Below the pieces are notes generated by a model. The model had not been told where the DNA came from. It saw only the letters and a list, made by a program, of their open reading frames with translations, and did not search any database. From NCBI GenBank assembly GCA_027924585.1, contig BSBM01001662.1, forward strand, positions 1,798,001 to 1,862,000: DNA of 64,000 bases, read 5' to 3'. Numbering within the stretch: position 1 is the stretch's first letter; each line of letters opens with the position of its first letter. The DNA comes from Larix kaempferi (taxonomy: Eukaryota; Streptophyta; Pinopsida; Pinales; Pinaceae). The position numbers and the translations under genes were made by a program. Below, piece after piece: positions 45,401 through 56,614 of this stretch.

Positions 45401-47711
45401 TGCTAGTAACTTGAAATTTGATGTGGAAATTGAAAATTGCATGTGAATTGAATTTTCCAATTAATACATTTAGCTTGAGAATTGTTCCAAATAAAAATTG
45501 AAATTGCTAGTAACTTGAAATTTGAAATTGCTCAAGTAACTTGAAATTGCTAACTTAATTAAACTTGAGAATTGTTCTAGAAGTAAAGTTTGAAATTGCT
45601 AGTAAAATTTGAAATTGCTTGTAACTTGAAATTGGTAGTAACTTGTACATTGAACTTTAAAATTGCTAGTAACTTTAAATTTGATGTGGAAATTGAAAAA
45701 TTGAAAATTGCATGTGAATTGAATTTTCCAACTAATACATTTAGCTTAAGATTTGTTCTAAGTAAAAATTGAAATTGCTAGTAACTTGAAAATTGAAATT
45801 GCTCAAGTAACTTGAAATTGCTAATTTAATTAAACTTGAGAATTTTGTTCTAGAAGTAAAGTTTGAAATTGCTAGTAAAATTTGAAATTGCTTGTAACTT
45901 GAAATTGGTAGTAACTTGTACATTTTTAACTTTAAAATTGCTAGTAACTTGAAATTTGATGTGGAAATTGAAAAATTGAAAATTGCATGTGAATTGAATT
46001 TTCCAACTAATACATTTAGCTTGAGAATTGTTCTAAGTAAAAATTGAAATTGCTAGTAACTTGAAATTTGAAATTGCTCAAGTAACTTGAAATTGCTAAC
46101 TTAATTAAACTTGAGAATTGTTTTAGAAGTAAAGTTTGAACTTTGTAGTAACTTGTAAATTGGTAGTAAATTGGTAGTAACTTGTACATTTAACTTTAAA
46201 ATTGCTATAACTTGAAATTTGTTGTACATGTAAATTAACAAATTGAAAATTGCTAGTGACTTGAGAAAAATGTACAAGTATTGAAAATACATTAAAACAA
46301 GAAAATTGTTTGTAACTTAATTTCAAAATAACTAAATATGTACATACAACTTGAAATTTTACATTTAGTTTGATAATTACTAGTAAAGTTTGAAAATCAA
46401 ATATATATATTTAACTCAAGATAAATATTAATAAGTTTATAAAAATTATTGTGGGTATAACAATAATCATCACATTATATAATTGTGGGCAAATTTTCTT
46501 TATGCAATTTATGTCCATTTTAGTTTTACATTACAAGAAAAATGTTATTTTAACTTTATGGTATAAAATAAACAAATAAATATTTAAAATACAAGTTGCA
46601 AATCACCACAAAGAATAAATGATTACAACACTTTTACCCTAGAATTTCAATAGTTGATGATTTTGCAATTTCAACAATAAAAAATTATGGAAATTGTAAT
46701 TTTTATCATAAGTTGCAATCTAAGGTTTTTTTTTATCAATAATGCTTCACATATCAATGCAAGGTTGCAAACATTGCAAATAATTATTTCCAATTTGTCC
46801 TAACAAAATATATGATTCTAATCATTAATCTTATCATGGTGATATGTAAATAAAAGTACATGTGATTAATATAATTTTTTTAAAGTAAACATTCTAATTA
46901 AATAGCTCTTTGAACATTCATTTGTATTCAAATATTCATTACTATGAAAATATTGCCAACTACCATAACTATGAAAATATTGCCAACCACCATAACTATG
47001 AAAATATTCATTCATTTCTTTTCAAATTGAATAAATTCTAACTAATACATAACTATCACAACATGTTCATTTCAAAATATTCATTAATTTGTTTTGAAAT
47101 TGAATTTTCTAACAAAACAAGAATTGAAATTACATTTAATTTGAAATTGTTAGTAACTTAAAAAATTGCAATTAGTTAAATATGTACAATTTAACTTGAA
47201 AACAATGTTCCAGTGTACATTTAATTTGAGAATTATTCTAATAACAATGAAAATTGTTAGTAAAGTTTGGAAATTTGAAAATAGTAAATATGTATATACA
47301 TTTTAACTTGAAAATAGAATCTACTTGTGTACAAATTTCATATAAAAATTGTTGGACAATAAAATTGAAAATTGTTGCAAACTTTGAAATTTAAATAACA
47401 AATAGATGAAATAAATAAGAATATCATTACAAATAAATATGAAACAAATTAAATTATGAAATTTAGTTAAACTTATTGGAAAATTGTTACTAATTTTGTA
47501 AATTATGTAGCATGATATTTAAATTATGATAGCATGTAATTCAATAATTTACCTTGGTTGTCCTCCATTAGAATTTGTTGCACCAAATGTGCATCTTCTT
47601 CTTCTCTCAACCTTGCTCTTTGTTGTCTCATTCGTTCTCTATTCTTCTCACGCTCTTAATTGTCATTTTGTTGTCTTGCATGTTTTCTTTGTCTTTTTTT
47701 TTATTCTCCAT
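42464..47711 (-). pseudogene. Transposon E gene B: DDE-type transposase, four exons, decayed
   Basis: Minus-strand exons 47711-47553, 45333-43393, 43283-42946 and 42837-42464 join in phase with GT-AG borders (for example CAACCAAG/GTAAAT and GCAG/GTTC), giving about 937 residues. Exon 1 is basic and coiled-coil-like (REKNRERMRQQRARLREEE). Exon 2 has SFSMFNKLKPWYI, Cys/His pairs, and three motifs that look like the DDE triad: VVDFAENY, IWSDGCAGQFK and HGKGEHDG. Exon 3 is Cys-rich (CFCDFCNDANGC). Family members of this motif type are known to me from transposon-like genes, but I cannot name the superfamily. Lesions: single-base slips in A-runs near 47695 and 45018, a TAA in exon 1, TAG at 44586, 43881, 43791, 43674 and 43578, and stops after a T-run near 42680. 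Confidence 0.8.
45370..46250. repeat. About 265-275-bp tandem repeat in gene B intron 1
   Basis: ACTTTAAAATTGCTAGTAAC recurs at about 45391, 45654, 45929 and 46193. Each unit is itself built of GAAATTGCTAGTAACTT-like motifs. Frames in this stretch are repeat artefacts. Confidence 0.9.
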
Positions 47712-48066
47712 CAATCTACAATGAAAACAAACAAAACAAATTTCAAATTGTTATAACAAACAACAAAACAACAATATGTTAGTATGAAATCTTGAAATAT
47801 GTCTACAAAGAAATATTACATGTCTAATGAGCTCTAATTCAACAACATGAAATTGACAAAGCTCTAATTCAACAAGATCAAAATGACAAAGCTCTAATGG
47901 AAAAAAAAACTAGCAATGAGTAAAATTATTGTTTTTGATTAATTGTTTGGTGCTTATATATTGGTTGGTTGGTATTTTTACGAGGGAAGGGTAATTGGCA
48001 ACATTAATTGTTGCTTTCGCGGGTTCGCCTGGGTTCGTTTATAATTTTTTTTTACACAGACAAACT

Positions 48067-48210
48067 CTCAATCGAGCATATTTTATAGGACCTCGATCGA
48101 GGGCTTGAGAATACCTTGATCGAGGTCTTGTCAAAACCTCGATCGAGGTATCGCTAATCCCTCGATCGAGATATTTTAAATACCTCGATCAAGCAAATAG
48201 CCCGATTGAG
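48067..48210. repeat. Right subterminal array: 7 copies of the same 10-bp palindrome
   Basis: CTCGATCGAG or close variants start at 48067, 48092, 48115, 48138, 48161, 48184 and 48201, with steps 25, 23, 23, 23, 23 and 17. The 23-bp step matches the outer half of the left array. Confidence 0.95.
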
Positions 48211-48245
48211 GGCTTAAAAAACAGGCCGAGAGCCCTTTTCATTGC

Positions 48246-49043
48246 AAAATGGAAGTTTTGTCTGCCTTCCATAGAGTTAAACCATGTCATTAAATGCTCA
48301 TTAATGAGTGGAATTGATACCATTGGATTCATCAATGAATCCTCTATCCAGATACATAAAATTTATGAATTTTTATCTTCATATGTGTTTTGTTTTCAAA
48401 TTTCTACTAAAACTTGCGCTAAAAAACCCTGCCGACAACTTCGATTGAGCTCAAAGATAAATCCACAACATTCAAAATACACATCAAAAAAATTTGAAAA
48501 AATACACAAGCCTCAGATAAATGCGTCCTCTTCAAAAGGGTATTTTTAGTTTTGCAAATTATGTAAAAAATCAAAAGATGTCGTGCACACACACACATGT
48601 GTGCAAAATGCGACTTAAATATTCATTGGTCAGTTTCGAAAAATAATAATAAATATAATTTTTCGAGAAAAATTAAAAGAAAAATATGTAAGCCCTGGTG
48701 CATTCTGTCTAGATCATGTTCACATATTTCATTTTTTAAAATTATTACTTTAATGTTAAATTATTGTGCACACACACACACTACTTGTTAATTGCTCTTC
48801 AAATTTTTAAGTACACACGTTTCATTAAATGAAAATTCGACATAATATGTGGTATTGGTATATTTCGAAAAAAATATCATTGGAAAGCCAACATAATTCA
48901 CTACATTTCATTTTTCAACCGCATGTCAAAATTCATGTGGCAAGTATGAGTTTCGATGGCTTCAATTTAATACATGGGTAAAATTTCTGTTTTTCATCGT
49001 CATATTTGGCCAAAAATAGTTACCCATCTTCATGGAATCACCC
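48246..49043. other. Right flank of transposon E, no gene
   Basis: AT-rich with two short (CA)n tracts near 48586 and 48770. No supported coding region. Confidence 0.5.
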
Positions 49044-49140
49044 AAAACCATTTCTTATTTTTTCTTGTGAGAGGTACTAAAACCATTTCCTAGTTTTTCT
49101 TGTGGGAGGTACTAAAACCACTTCCTAGTTTTTCCAAAGA
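49044..49140. repeat. 35-bp tandem repeat, nearly three units
   Basis: AAAACCATTTCCTAGTTTTT-like units start at 49044, 49079 and 49114. Confidence 0.85.
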
Positions 49141-49356
49141 ACTCTATTATTGGAGGTGTTATAATACTAAAGTTAGAATGGGTAGGTTTCTTGAGCACAA
49201 CATTGCTATTGGATAGTGTTGCATAACTTGCTACACCACATAGTTGTGTGGAATAGTATATACAATTAAATTTATTTCTATTTACTAAGTTTTATTGTTG
49301 AGTTTAAATATATATGAGTGAGCCAAAGTTTTCTCACTAGGTAGTTGTAAAGCATT

Positions 49357-49706
49357 TGGTTAGCATGGAATTTTTCCTCAGGGTGTGTTTCTTTTGCCAT
49401 TGCCACGGATTTGAAGGTTGATTTTCACATAAAAATAAAGATTAAATTTATATAGTTGTTTTAATGCTAATCAAAATTTACTTGTTTAAAAATGATTTAA
49501 AGATAAGAATTACTGCATATTAAATCTCTTTTGGTTGGCATGGAATTTTTCCTTAGAATGTGTTTCTCTTGGATTTGAAGGTTGGTTTTCACCAAACATA
49601 TTAAATAAAAATAAAGATTAAATTGATATGGTTATTTTAATGTTAATAAAAATTTATTTGTTTAAAAATGATTTAAAGATAAGAATTTTTGCATACTAAA
49701 TCTCTA
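49357..49706. repeat. 175-bp tandem duplication
   Basis: TGGTTAGCATGGAATTTTTC at 49357 recurs at 49532 with TTGGCATGG, and both are followed by the same ATTTGAAGGTTG and AAAAATGATTTAAAGATAAG stretches. Confidence 0.9.
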
Positions 49707-50177
49707 TTATTTATATAAGGAAAGGAAAATTTTCAAATAACAACCACTTTGTTGGTTCATGTTGAATTAGATTGTCTTCTTAAAACAAAAAAAAACTTCC
49801 AATTACAAGTAATATTAAATTGGAATATTAAATATAAAATTAGATACCTATTAAACATATGTCACATTTTTGGAAAATTATAATCACCCGCACTCGAGAC
49901 TATATTATAATATACAAATTTTAATAATTTCTTCTTCTAAAGTGGTAAAAATAAATTTTGAAATTATATTGTTTATTATTATATATATATATATATATAT
50001 TGAGATTATATTGTTTATAATGTATATATATATACTAAAAAAATTAAACAAATATTTATATTTATTTAACAATCAATTAATTATCATTCATTATAATAAT
50101 ATCATTTTTATATTAATATTAATATCACGATCACTATTTTTACCTATTTTTACCCAAGTTCATTACCTTATAACAAA

Positions 50178-50363
50178 ATAACCTTATTTTTCAAAACATT
50201 CCCATCAACATAAAAAAATAACAAATTCTATATTAACATTTTTTGGAAAAGCATTATAGATTATTTATGCAATAACCTTATTTTTCAAAACATTCTTATT
50301 AACATAAAAAAACAACAAATTCTATGTTAACATTTTCTGGAAAAGCATTATAGATTATCTATG
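50178..50363. repeat. 93-bp tandem duplication
   Basis: AATAACCTTATTTTTCAAAA at 50178 recurs at 50271, with the following bases through GCATTATAGATTAT. A related set of shorter repeats (ATATGAAATACAAATACAAT) follows at 50540-50660. Confidence 0.9.
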
Positions 50364-50818
50364 CAATAATTAGTGTAATACAAATATGTTTCCAATACGA
50401 GCTTCAAATAAGATATCATGCAGATGAAATACTAATACAATAATCTTTTGACTTTTCGTGGAAAAACATTAAATAGATTATTATGCAATAATTAATGTAA
50501 TATAATTATGTTTCCAATACAATGTAGAGAAAGCTTGAAATAAAACATGATGCATATGAAATACAAATACAATAAAACATAATGTATATGAAATACAAAT
50601 ACAATAATATTTAAGATCAAGGAATAAAACATGATGTATATGAAATACAAATACAATAATTTTTAAGATAAAGGAAGACAAAAATTGTCATATAAATTAC
50701 GTGTAATTGAAGATTAGAAATTGCAAAAAAAAGAAATAATAATAAAAGTAAAAAATAATTTATAATCATTATAGTGTATGTATTTTTTAATATTTTTATT
50801 TCTTATTTTTTATCAATT

Positions 50819-50974
50819 TAGATTTATCTAAAATATGGATTTACCATGTGTTGAGAAGGATCAAATATCTAGAGTTGCAATCTTTTATATTGTCTATCTC
50901 TCATTCTATAGTTTGCACTTCAAGGTATTTGATCCTTCTTGGCACATGGTAAATTCATATTTTAGATAAATCTA
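50819..50974. mobile_element. MITE-like hairpin element
   Basis: 51-bp arms (50819-50869 and 50924-50974) are reverse complements at roughly 46 of 51 positions, beginning TAGATTTATCTAAAATATG, with a 54-bp loop. The element could fold into a long hairpin. Part of the loop and right arm (GTTTGCACTTCAAGG, then ATTTGATCC) recurs near 4303-4330, so a dispersed family is likely. Confidence 0.8.
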
Positions 50975-51166
50975 GGTTGGTCGTAGTCTGGGGCAACCAC
51001 ATTAAATTTGTAAATGATCATGATTATGTATATGATGCATGAAAAAAGAATCTTCTAAAGTTAAATGAGAAATAAGATGAATACCAATTTTGAATGATGA
51101 AACATGTGAATAGTAAGAAAGTAAGAGGGTGTGCATAATCAATAAGAAATAGATTACAGAGTAATC

Positions 51167-51415
51167 AATCTTAATCTATAGGCCAGTAGGGGCAGCTCAA
51201 GTGGTAAAGATGAGAAGTTGTAATAAGTTGTAAATAGAAGGTCACGTGTTCAAATCCCCCCAATCTTACCCGTGTGCCATGGTTCGGGCCCTTTGGATGC
51301 ACCTAGGGGTATAGTGGTAGCGATATTGGATCTCTGGACCTCGTGTCACGCGAATACCAGCCCAACTCCAGTTGTTGATTCCCCTAGTAAAAAAATAAAT
51401 AAATCTTAATCTATA
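51167..51415 (+). mobile_element. tRNA-derived SINE with 14-bp target duplication
   Basis: The body 51181-51401 starts with a tRNA-like head: A box AGCTCAAGTGG at 51194-51204 and B box GTTCAAATCC at 51248-51257, the internal RNA polymerase III promoter. A tRNA-unrelated part follows, then an A-rich tail (AAAAATAAATAAA). AATCTTAATCTATA flanks both ends exactly (51167-51180 and 51402-51415). SINEs depend on LINE reverse transcriptase for movement. The intact duplication suggests a fairly recent insertion. Confidence 0.93.
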
Positions 51416-51724
51416 TTATTTCAATTTCGAATAGCCACACCTGTAAACCTTCAACTTCCATTTATTGTGATTCTTTTCGTCAAAATGCTCTCTATTGCTC
51501 ATAATTTATTTTTTCTATTCCTACTTTTGGTTAGGTGTCATTTGTTGTGACTGAATTTGTTGTCGTGCTTTTTGTCTTCTTTGTTCTTCCTTCTATTCAT
51601 CAGTGATATTTGCTAACTTCTCTCTATGTCTCCTAACACATTCTCATTTCTATATTCTTACTTCCTCAACTTGCACAACATCTATATCTCCGTTTTGAGA
51701 AGACATGATAACATGAATTATTTT

Positions 51725-52430
51725 AACACCATTAAGCACCGTAGTCAATTTTATTGAATCAGATAAAACTAAAATGAGTGCATTGTACACAATCAAGAAC
51801 CATAGTCAATTGAATTGAATTGAACAACAATGAAACCAATGCATTGTATTCAATCAATAACCATATTCAATTAAATTGAAATGGATAACATTGAAATCAA
51901 TGCATTGCATTGAATCAAGAACCATAGTCAAATGAATTGAATCAAATAGCACTGAAATCAATGTGCACTCTACTTAATCAAGAATGACATTAAAATGATT
52001 GAGTTGGATAACATTGAAAACAATGTACTCTACTCAATGAAGAACCACAACCAATTGATTGAACCTGATAACACTAAAATCAATGCAATCTACTCAAGCA
52101 AGAACCATGATCAATTGATTAAGTTGGATAACATTGAAATAAATGCACTCTACTCAATCAAGAACCACAATCAATTGATTGAGTTAGATAACATTGAAAT
52201 CAATGTACTCTACTCAATCAAGAACCAAAATCAATTGATTGAGTCGAATCACCGAAATCAATGCACTCTACTCAATCAAGAACCATTGTCAATTGAATAG
52301 AATCAAATAAAACCAAAATTAATGTATTGTACTTAATAAAAAACCATAGACAATTGAAATGGATGGGATAACACTGAAATCAATGCATTGTATTCAATAA
52401 AGAACCATAGTCAATTGAAATGGATAATAT
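51725..52430. repeat. 60-bp satellite, about twelve units
   Basis: Units carry ATCAATGCACTCTACTCAAT, AAGAACCA and TCAATTGATTGAG in order. Because 60 is a multiple of three, part of the array (51995-52300) is open as a 101-residue frame of 20-residue repeats. I regard that frame as a by-product: no start context, no flanking gene, and outer units have stops. Confidence 0.9.
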
Positions 52431-52439
52431 TTCTGACTA

Positions 52440-53465
52440 ATAAATTATTAACCCTATAAACCTAATGTTATTAACTTTAATGTATTAATAAATTATTGCT
52501 AAATATAAATTATAAAAAAACTAAATATAAATTAAAAAAAAAATTAACTCTAATAAATACTAAACTATATATAAAAGCATAAAAATCCATTTTTATAAAA
52601 AAAATTAAATAACAAATTGAATCAAATATACAACAAAATGAAACTATTATTATAAAAAAAAACTAAATATACAAGCAGCAAACAATTATTAAATATTAAA
52701 AAAACTATTTAATTGTTAAACTAAATTATTAGTAAACAAAATTATTAAATTTAATTAAACTAAACTATTAAACTTAGTTAAACTAATATTAAACTATGCA
52801 TTAAACTAAATTAAACTATACATATGCATAAATTAAACTAAATCAAATTAATATTATTGTGTATATGTATTTTTATTAAACTAATTTTTCTCCATATATA
52901 TTTTAATTTTATGTTTTTTTTAAAATATAATTATGAATTTTAACTTTACCGTACACATTATATATCATTTCACACCATTGATTTTAACTTTATGTTTTTA
53001 AAAAAATCCAATTATGGATTTTAACTTTACCGTACACATACCTACATAATATATATCATTTCACACCATTAATTTTAACTTTATGTTTTTTTAAAAATCC
53101 AATTATGGATTTTAACTTTACCGTACACATACCTAAGTAATATATATCATTTCACACCATTACATAGTTTTGAAAATATGCAAATCCAGTTACATCTGTA
53201 CAGTTATTTTGACTTATATCCATTTTCCATTTCTAGCGACCTAGAATCCTTACAATTTTTAGATAACGGCATTTGAGAATTAATGAAAATTTGCAAATAT
53301 TTTAGAACATATGGTAAGTTACGCACTAAAAGTTGAAATTAAATATAAATTTCCTACATCAATGTCTTTATTCGATGCTAAGTTCAAGACATATCTTCTC
53401 ACCTAGATCCGTTCTAGTTAAGCAAATTTGAAATGAATTTTTGTCATAAATAAATAGCTACTTGC
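52440..53465. other. AT-rich sequence with a short local repeat
   Basis: Around 52905-53165, ATTTTAACTTTACCGTACAC and ATATATCATTTCACACCATT recur three times at steps of about 65-75 bp. No gene seen. Confidence 0.7.
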
Positions 53466-53469
53466 GTTT

Positions 53470-53840
53470 AATAATTTGTTTGCATTTAAAAAAGCCACAA
53501 TGATTATGTACATTCAATTAGAAATGGAACGTAGCAATCTGCAAAATAAAGGCATTGTTCATCAGGTTTTTAAAGACTCACAACGGATTATAGATTGGTT
53601 AAATGATAAAAAACATTGTCACAATCTTGATTTACAACTAATTTTAGAGGAATTTACAACTAATTTTAGAGGAGATAAATGTTTTTAAGATAGAAATGGA
53701 AGAGGTTTCTTTCCAACACATCTACAGGGAAAGGAATACAGAGTCAGATACACAATCAAAACCGAGCCTAGATCTCATCAATGAGCATTGGGCAGTGAAA
53801 AGTACAAAAGAAAATTATCAGTACTAGATTTTGCAGTGAC
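53470..53840 (+). pseudogene. LINE RNase H fragment, plus strand
   Basis: VFKDSQRIIDWLNDKK and NLDLQLILEE, then in another frame VFKIEMEEVSFQHIYRERN, match the second half of the RNase H domain of plant LINE ORF2, including the Asp of the DS motif and the HIYRERN end. A 22-bp tandem duplication (from about 53630 and 53652, TTTACAACTAATTTTAGAGG) causes the frameshift between the two parts. Confidence 0.75.
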
Positions 53841-53889
53841 ATATCTATAATTTAAGTGTTACTCAATAAAATTTTTATAGAGAAGTTTA

Positions 53890-54900
53890 GATACCTTGTT
53901 TTTTTTAATTCCCATTTGAATTCATGTATTATGAGCATTCTCAATTCATATTAACATGAGAATTGACATCACATTAATGTCCATGCTCAATGTGTTTAAA
54001 GATCCTACACTTTCCAATGCCATTTTTTTTGTTATATTTTCTTATGCTCTTCACTTTGTGAAACAAAAGAATAATTAATCATGGGTTATGGGTGGAAATT
54101 GCAATGGCATTGAAAACATATTAGCAATAATCATTGCAAATGTGTGGCTCAATGACAATTTTGAACAGAAAAATAAGTATTGAGCAAACCTAAGGAAATG
54201 AGGCCATATCTCTTTCTTCATGTTCACAGATTCCGTCTCTCTAAAAGTATATCATGTGCCAATATTTTGTTGCATTGGTAATGATATGTTTATGTTTTAT
54301 AAGTCATAACCTAGTTATAGCATTGGTATCTAATATTCTGATTATTTGACTACATTTGTTGCTTTCTTCACCACCTAGTATGTAATTTATGTGAGTCTTG
54401 GTATTGTAGTGCATACTTATTGGGAATAAAAAACAATTTAAACTTGAATGCAATTTATCAATGTGTAATGGACCCACACAAAATGGACCTTCTCAATATC
54501 ACAAAACCCAAAATTAAGATTATAATAATTATAATTGTGATTTCATTGATTCAATTTTCTACATCATCAAATCTTCACTTTTTTATCATTCTCCTTTTCC
54601 AATTTGTATTCATATTTATCTATGTGACATTCACCTACTTTGTTCGTGTTGTTTATAGCATCAATGGAATTACCGTGACAATGGTTTAAGTGTCTTGAAT
54701 ATTTTGAGAATGCATCATAATTATCTTTTCCTTTGCTTCATCTCAAGCCCAAGATCAATGAGATTTATCCTTTCTACCCTTACTACTTGCAACAACATTT
54801 TTGTTGCGTAGGTATTAAGCCCTAGATATTTTTCCAATACATTTCAATTATTATATTAATCTTGTCTTTATTGGTTGGTTAGGACCTTAATTGTCATTGT
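53890..54900. other. Intergenic sequence, no supported gene
   Basis: The 89-residue frame at 54420-54689 is hydrophobic and Ile/Phe-rich because the sequence is AT-rich; I see no family features in it. Confidence 0.5.
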
Positions 54901-55081
54901 AACCTTTGTCTCTTATATATACGAAGGATACCTAGCTTTATAGATCATGCTATCTTGTGCATTTCATATATTATAGGAGGTGGTTCCCCTCTCAAGGAGG
55001 GTTCTCAGGGTTTGGAGTTACTCATTCTTTCTATTTTTATGCGATTTTGTGAATTTGATCCAAACATTTGGCATCATAGCC
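54900..55081 (+). mobile_element. Decayed copia-like LTR end with primer-binding site
   Basis: A TATATATAC TATA-like stretch near 54917 is followed by an LTR-like end at about 55066 and TTGGCATCATAGCC (55068-55081), which differs from the tRNA-Met primer site at two positions. The LTR start and the rest of the element are not recognised. A solo LTR sits about 70 bp downstream in its leader. Confidence 0.55.
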
Positions 55082-55151
55082 ATTTTAGCTATAACACTTT
55101 TTAGGAGAAGTTTCAGGCAATAAGATTTTTAGGAGCCTCAGTGATATTGAA

Positions 55152-56410
55152 TGTCATGTTCCCATTTTGACCCTTATAATATTTGGGCAATAATGTAAAT
55201 ATTGTATGCATATTATGTATGATTCCTAACGTGGAGCTCAAGGCCAAGGCCCCGCTAGTGAACGCTCGACCTTGAAGAGGCAAGTATTAGATATTATGCT
55301 ACCCATGTCCTAGTGAACCATGGAAATTGTAAATATGCATTTTAATATAAATGCCCACAACTAGCTATGCAATGCAACAAGAGATGGGGGCATAATTTTA
55401 CAAGGAATTGGGAGGGAAAACATTCAAACCCTTAGAACAATTAAGTCAAGCCAAATGTCAATGAGAGAACCCATGAACCCTCAACTACCCATGTTGACTT
55501 TTCTAGCCAATCATTCATTTCTTCCAAGAGTTGGTTGAGGTAGTTAATGCCTTCGGGAATGGGAGGTATGGTTGCCCAAATTCGGGTATGGGAAAGCCAC
55601 CCTTCATGGAAAAGCGTGTTTTGCTTCTTGGGCAAGAAAAGAGCCATGAATTGCTCCCCAAGCCATTAACCATCAACCAGTTTGGCTCCCTTACGAGTTT
55701 GGAGCTACCGAGGCATTTTCCAGCCACTTTTTTCTGGTTTTTCTTTGTTTCTCAGTTGGGAGAAGGGCATTTTTTGTGTTATATACCAGTGGGGAAGAAG
55801 GATAATCGAATTCGAGGTTCCATTGAAACCGTTTTGGCTGTTGAATGCTTATATATCTATGGGAGAAAACGTTTTCTTCCCTGTGGTCGAATTTCCCTCT
55901 CCCAATCCATTGTTTTGGCTTGAGCTTGAGTGCAAGCATCCAGGGTTCTGATTTAGCCTGATAAACCCAGCCGTGGACTAGCTTGGCTTAGATGCATTGA
56001 TTACTTGGCTGTGTAAGAGCTGGAATGTCCCCTATTCCTTGTAGAAATCATGCCCAGCTCGAGGGTGGTCTCTGAGTGCTGAAATAATACAGGCTGGGCA
56101 GAGACCTATGGTTGGGTGGAACGTTGCAACGACATAGCTAGTTGCTTGGGACAATTGCACAATGAAGATGAGTATATTCTTATGTATATTTAATTTTGCA
56201 ATGTATTAATTTGATCACTGTTGATATGCTGTATGCATGAGTAATGTGTTTGGATAATTTACTTCCGCTGTGCATGTTTCATTTATTTTGCATTTGCACA
56301 CAAATGTTTTATTCACATGATTCTAATGAATGGGCTGAGATTATGTGAAAACCCAAAATTTGGCATCATGTTCTCTTTCTCGAATTGGATCCACGGGAGG
56401 GGACGTGACA
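55152..56410. mobile_element. Solo LTR (1259 bp) with target duplication
   Basis: Begins TGTCATGTTCCC and ends GGGGACGTGACA, and is flanked by TTGAA on both sides (55147-55151 and 56411-56415). Such termini resemble those of the gypsy-type LTRs at 12794 and 19939, but the interior differs, so it is a different family or a distant relative. The overlapping frames at 55441-55951 lie inside the LTR and are not genes. Confidence 0.9.
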
Positions 56411-56515
56411 TTGAAGTAGTGGGATTTTTAAGAAAGTTATGTAGTATGTAACATAATTCTTATTAATATCAAAGCTATGAATTAGGGAGTATGCTCTAAC
56501 ATCTACTTTGTTACA

Positions 56516-56614
56516 CATTTTTGCATGGTTTGAGAAATACAAATGAGCAATCAATATCCTCAATCATTTTTGCATGGCTTGAGAAGTAAAAATGAGCAAT
56601 CAATATTCTTAATA
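56516..56614. repeat. 49-bp tandem duplication
   Basis: CATTTTTGCATGGTTTGAGA at 56516 recurs at 56565 with few changes, including ATGAGCAATCAATAT. Confidence 0.85.

Larger units (their letters stand above)
32850..48245. mobile_element. Transposon E: large two-gene DNA transposon with palindromic subterminal arrays
   Basis: Two arrays of CTCGATCGAG-type palindromes (32889-33130 and 48067-48210) bracket two convergent multi-exon genes, a plus-strand gene of unknown type (33306-40246) and a minus-strand DDE transposase (42464-47711). Both arrays are flanked on the outside by a TGTTTTT-type run (in inverted orientation) and on the inside by a run of about ten A followed by a GC-richer first-exon region. 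This mirror arrangement supports inverted ends. Exact termini and target duplication could not be fixed, so the limits given are approximate. Stops and frameshifts in both genes mean the copy is dead. Confidence 0.75.

Noticed and set aside
51995-52300. 101-residue frame with 20-residue repeats as a protein gene
   Set aside because: It is the 60-bp satellite read in one frame; neighbouring units carry stops and there is no gene context.
55441-55951. Cluster of frames up to 130 residues
   Set aside because: They lie wholly inside the solo LTR with TTGAA duplication and overlap on both strands.
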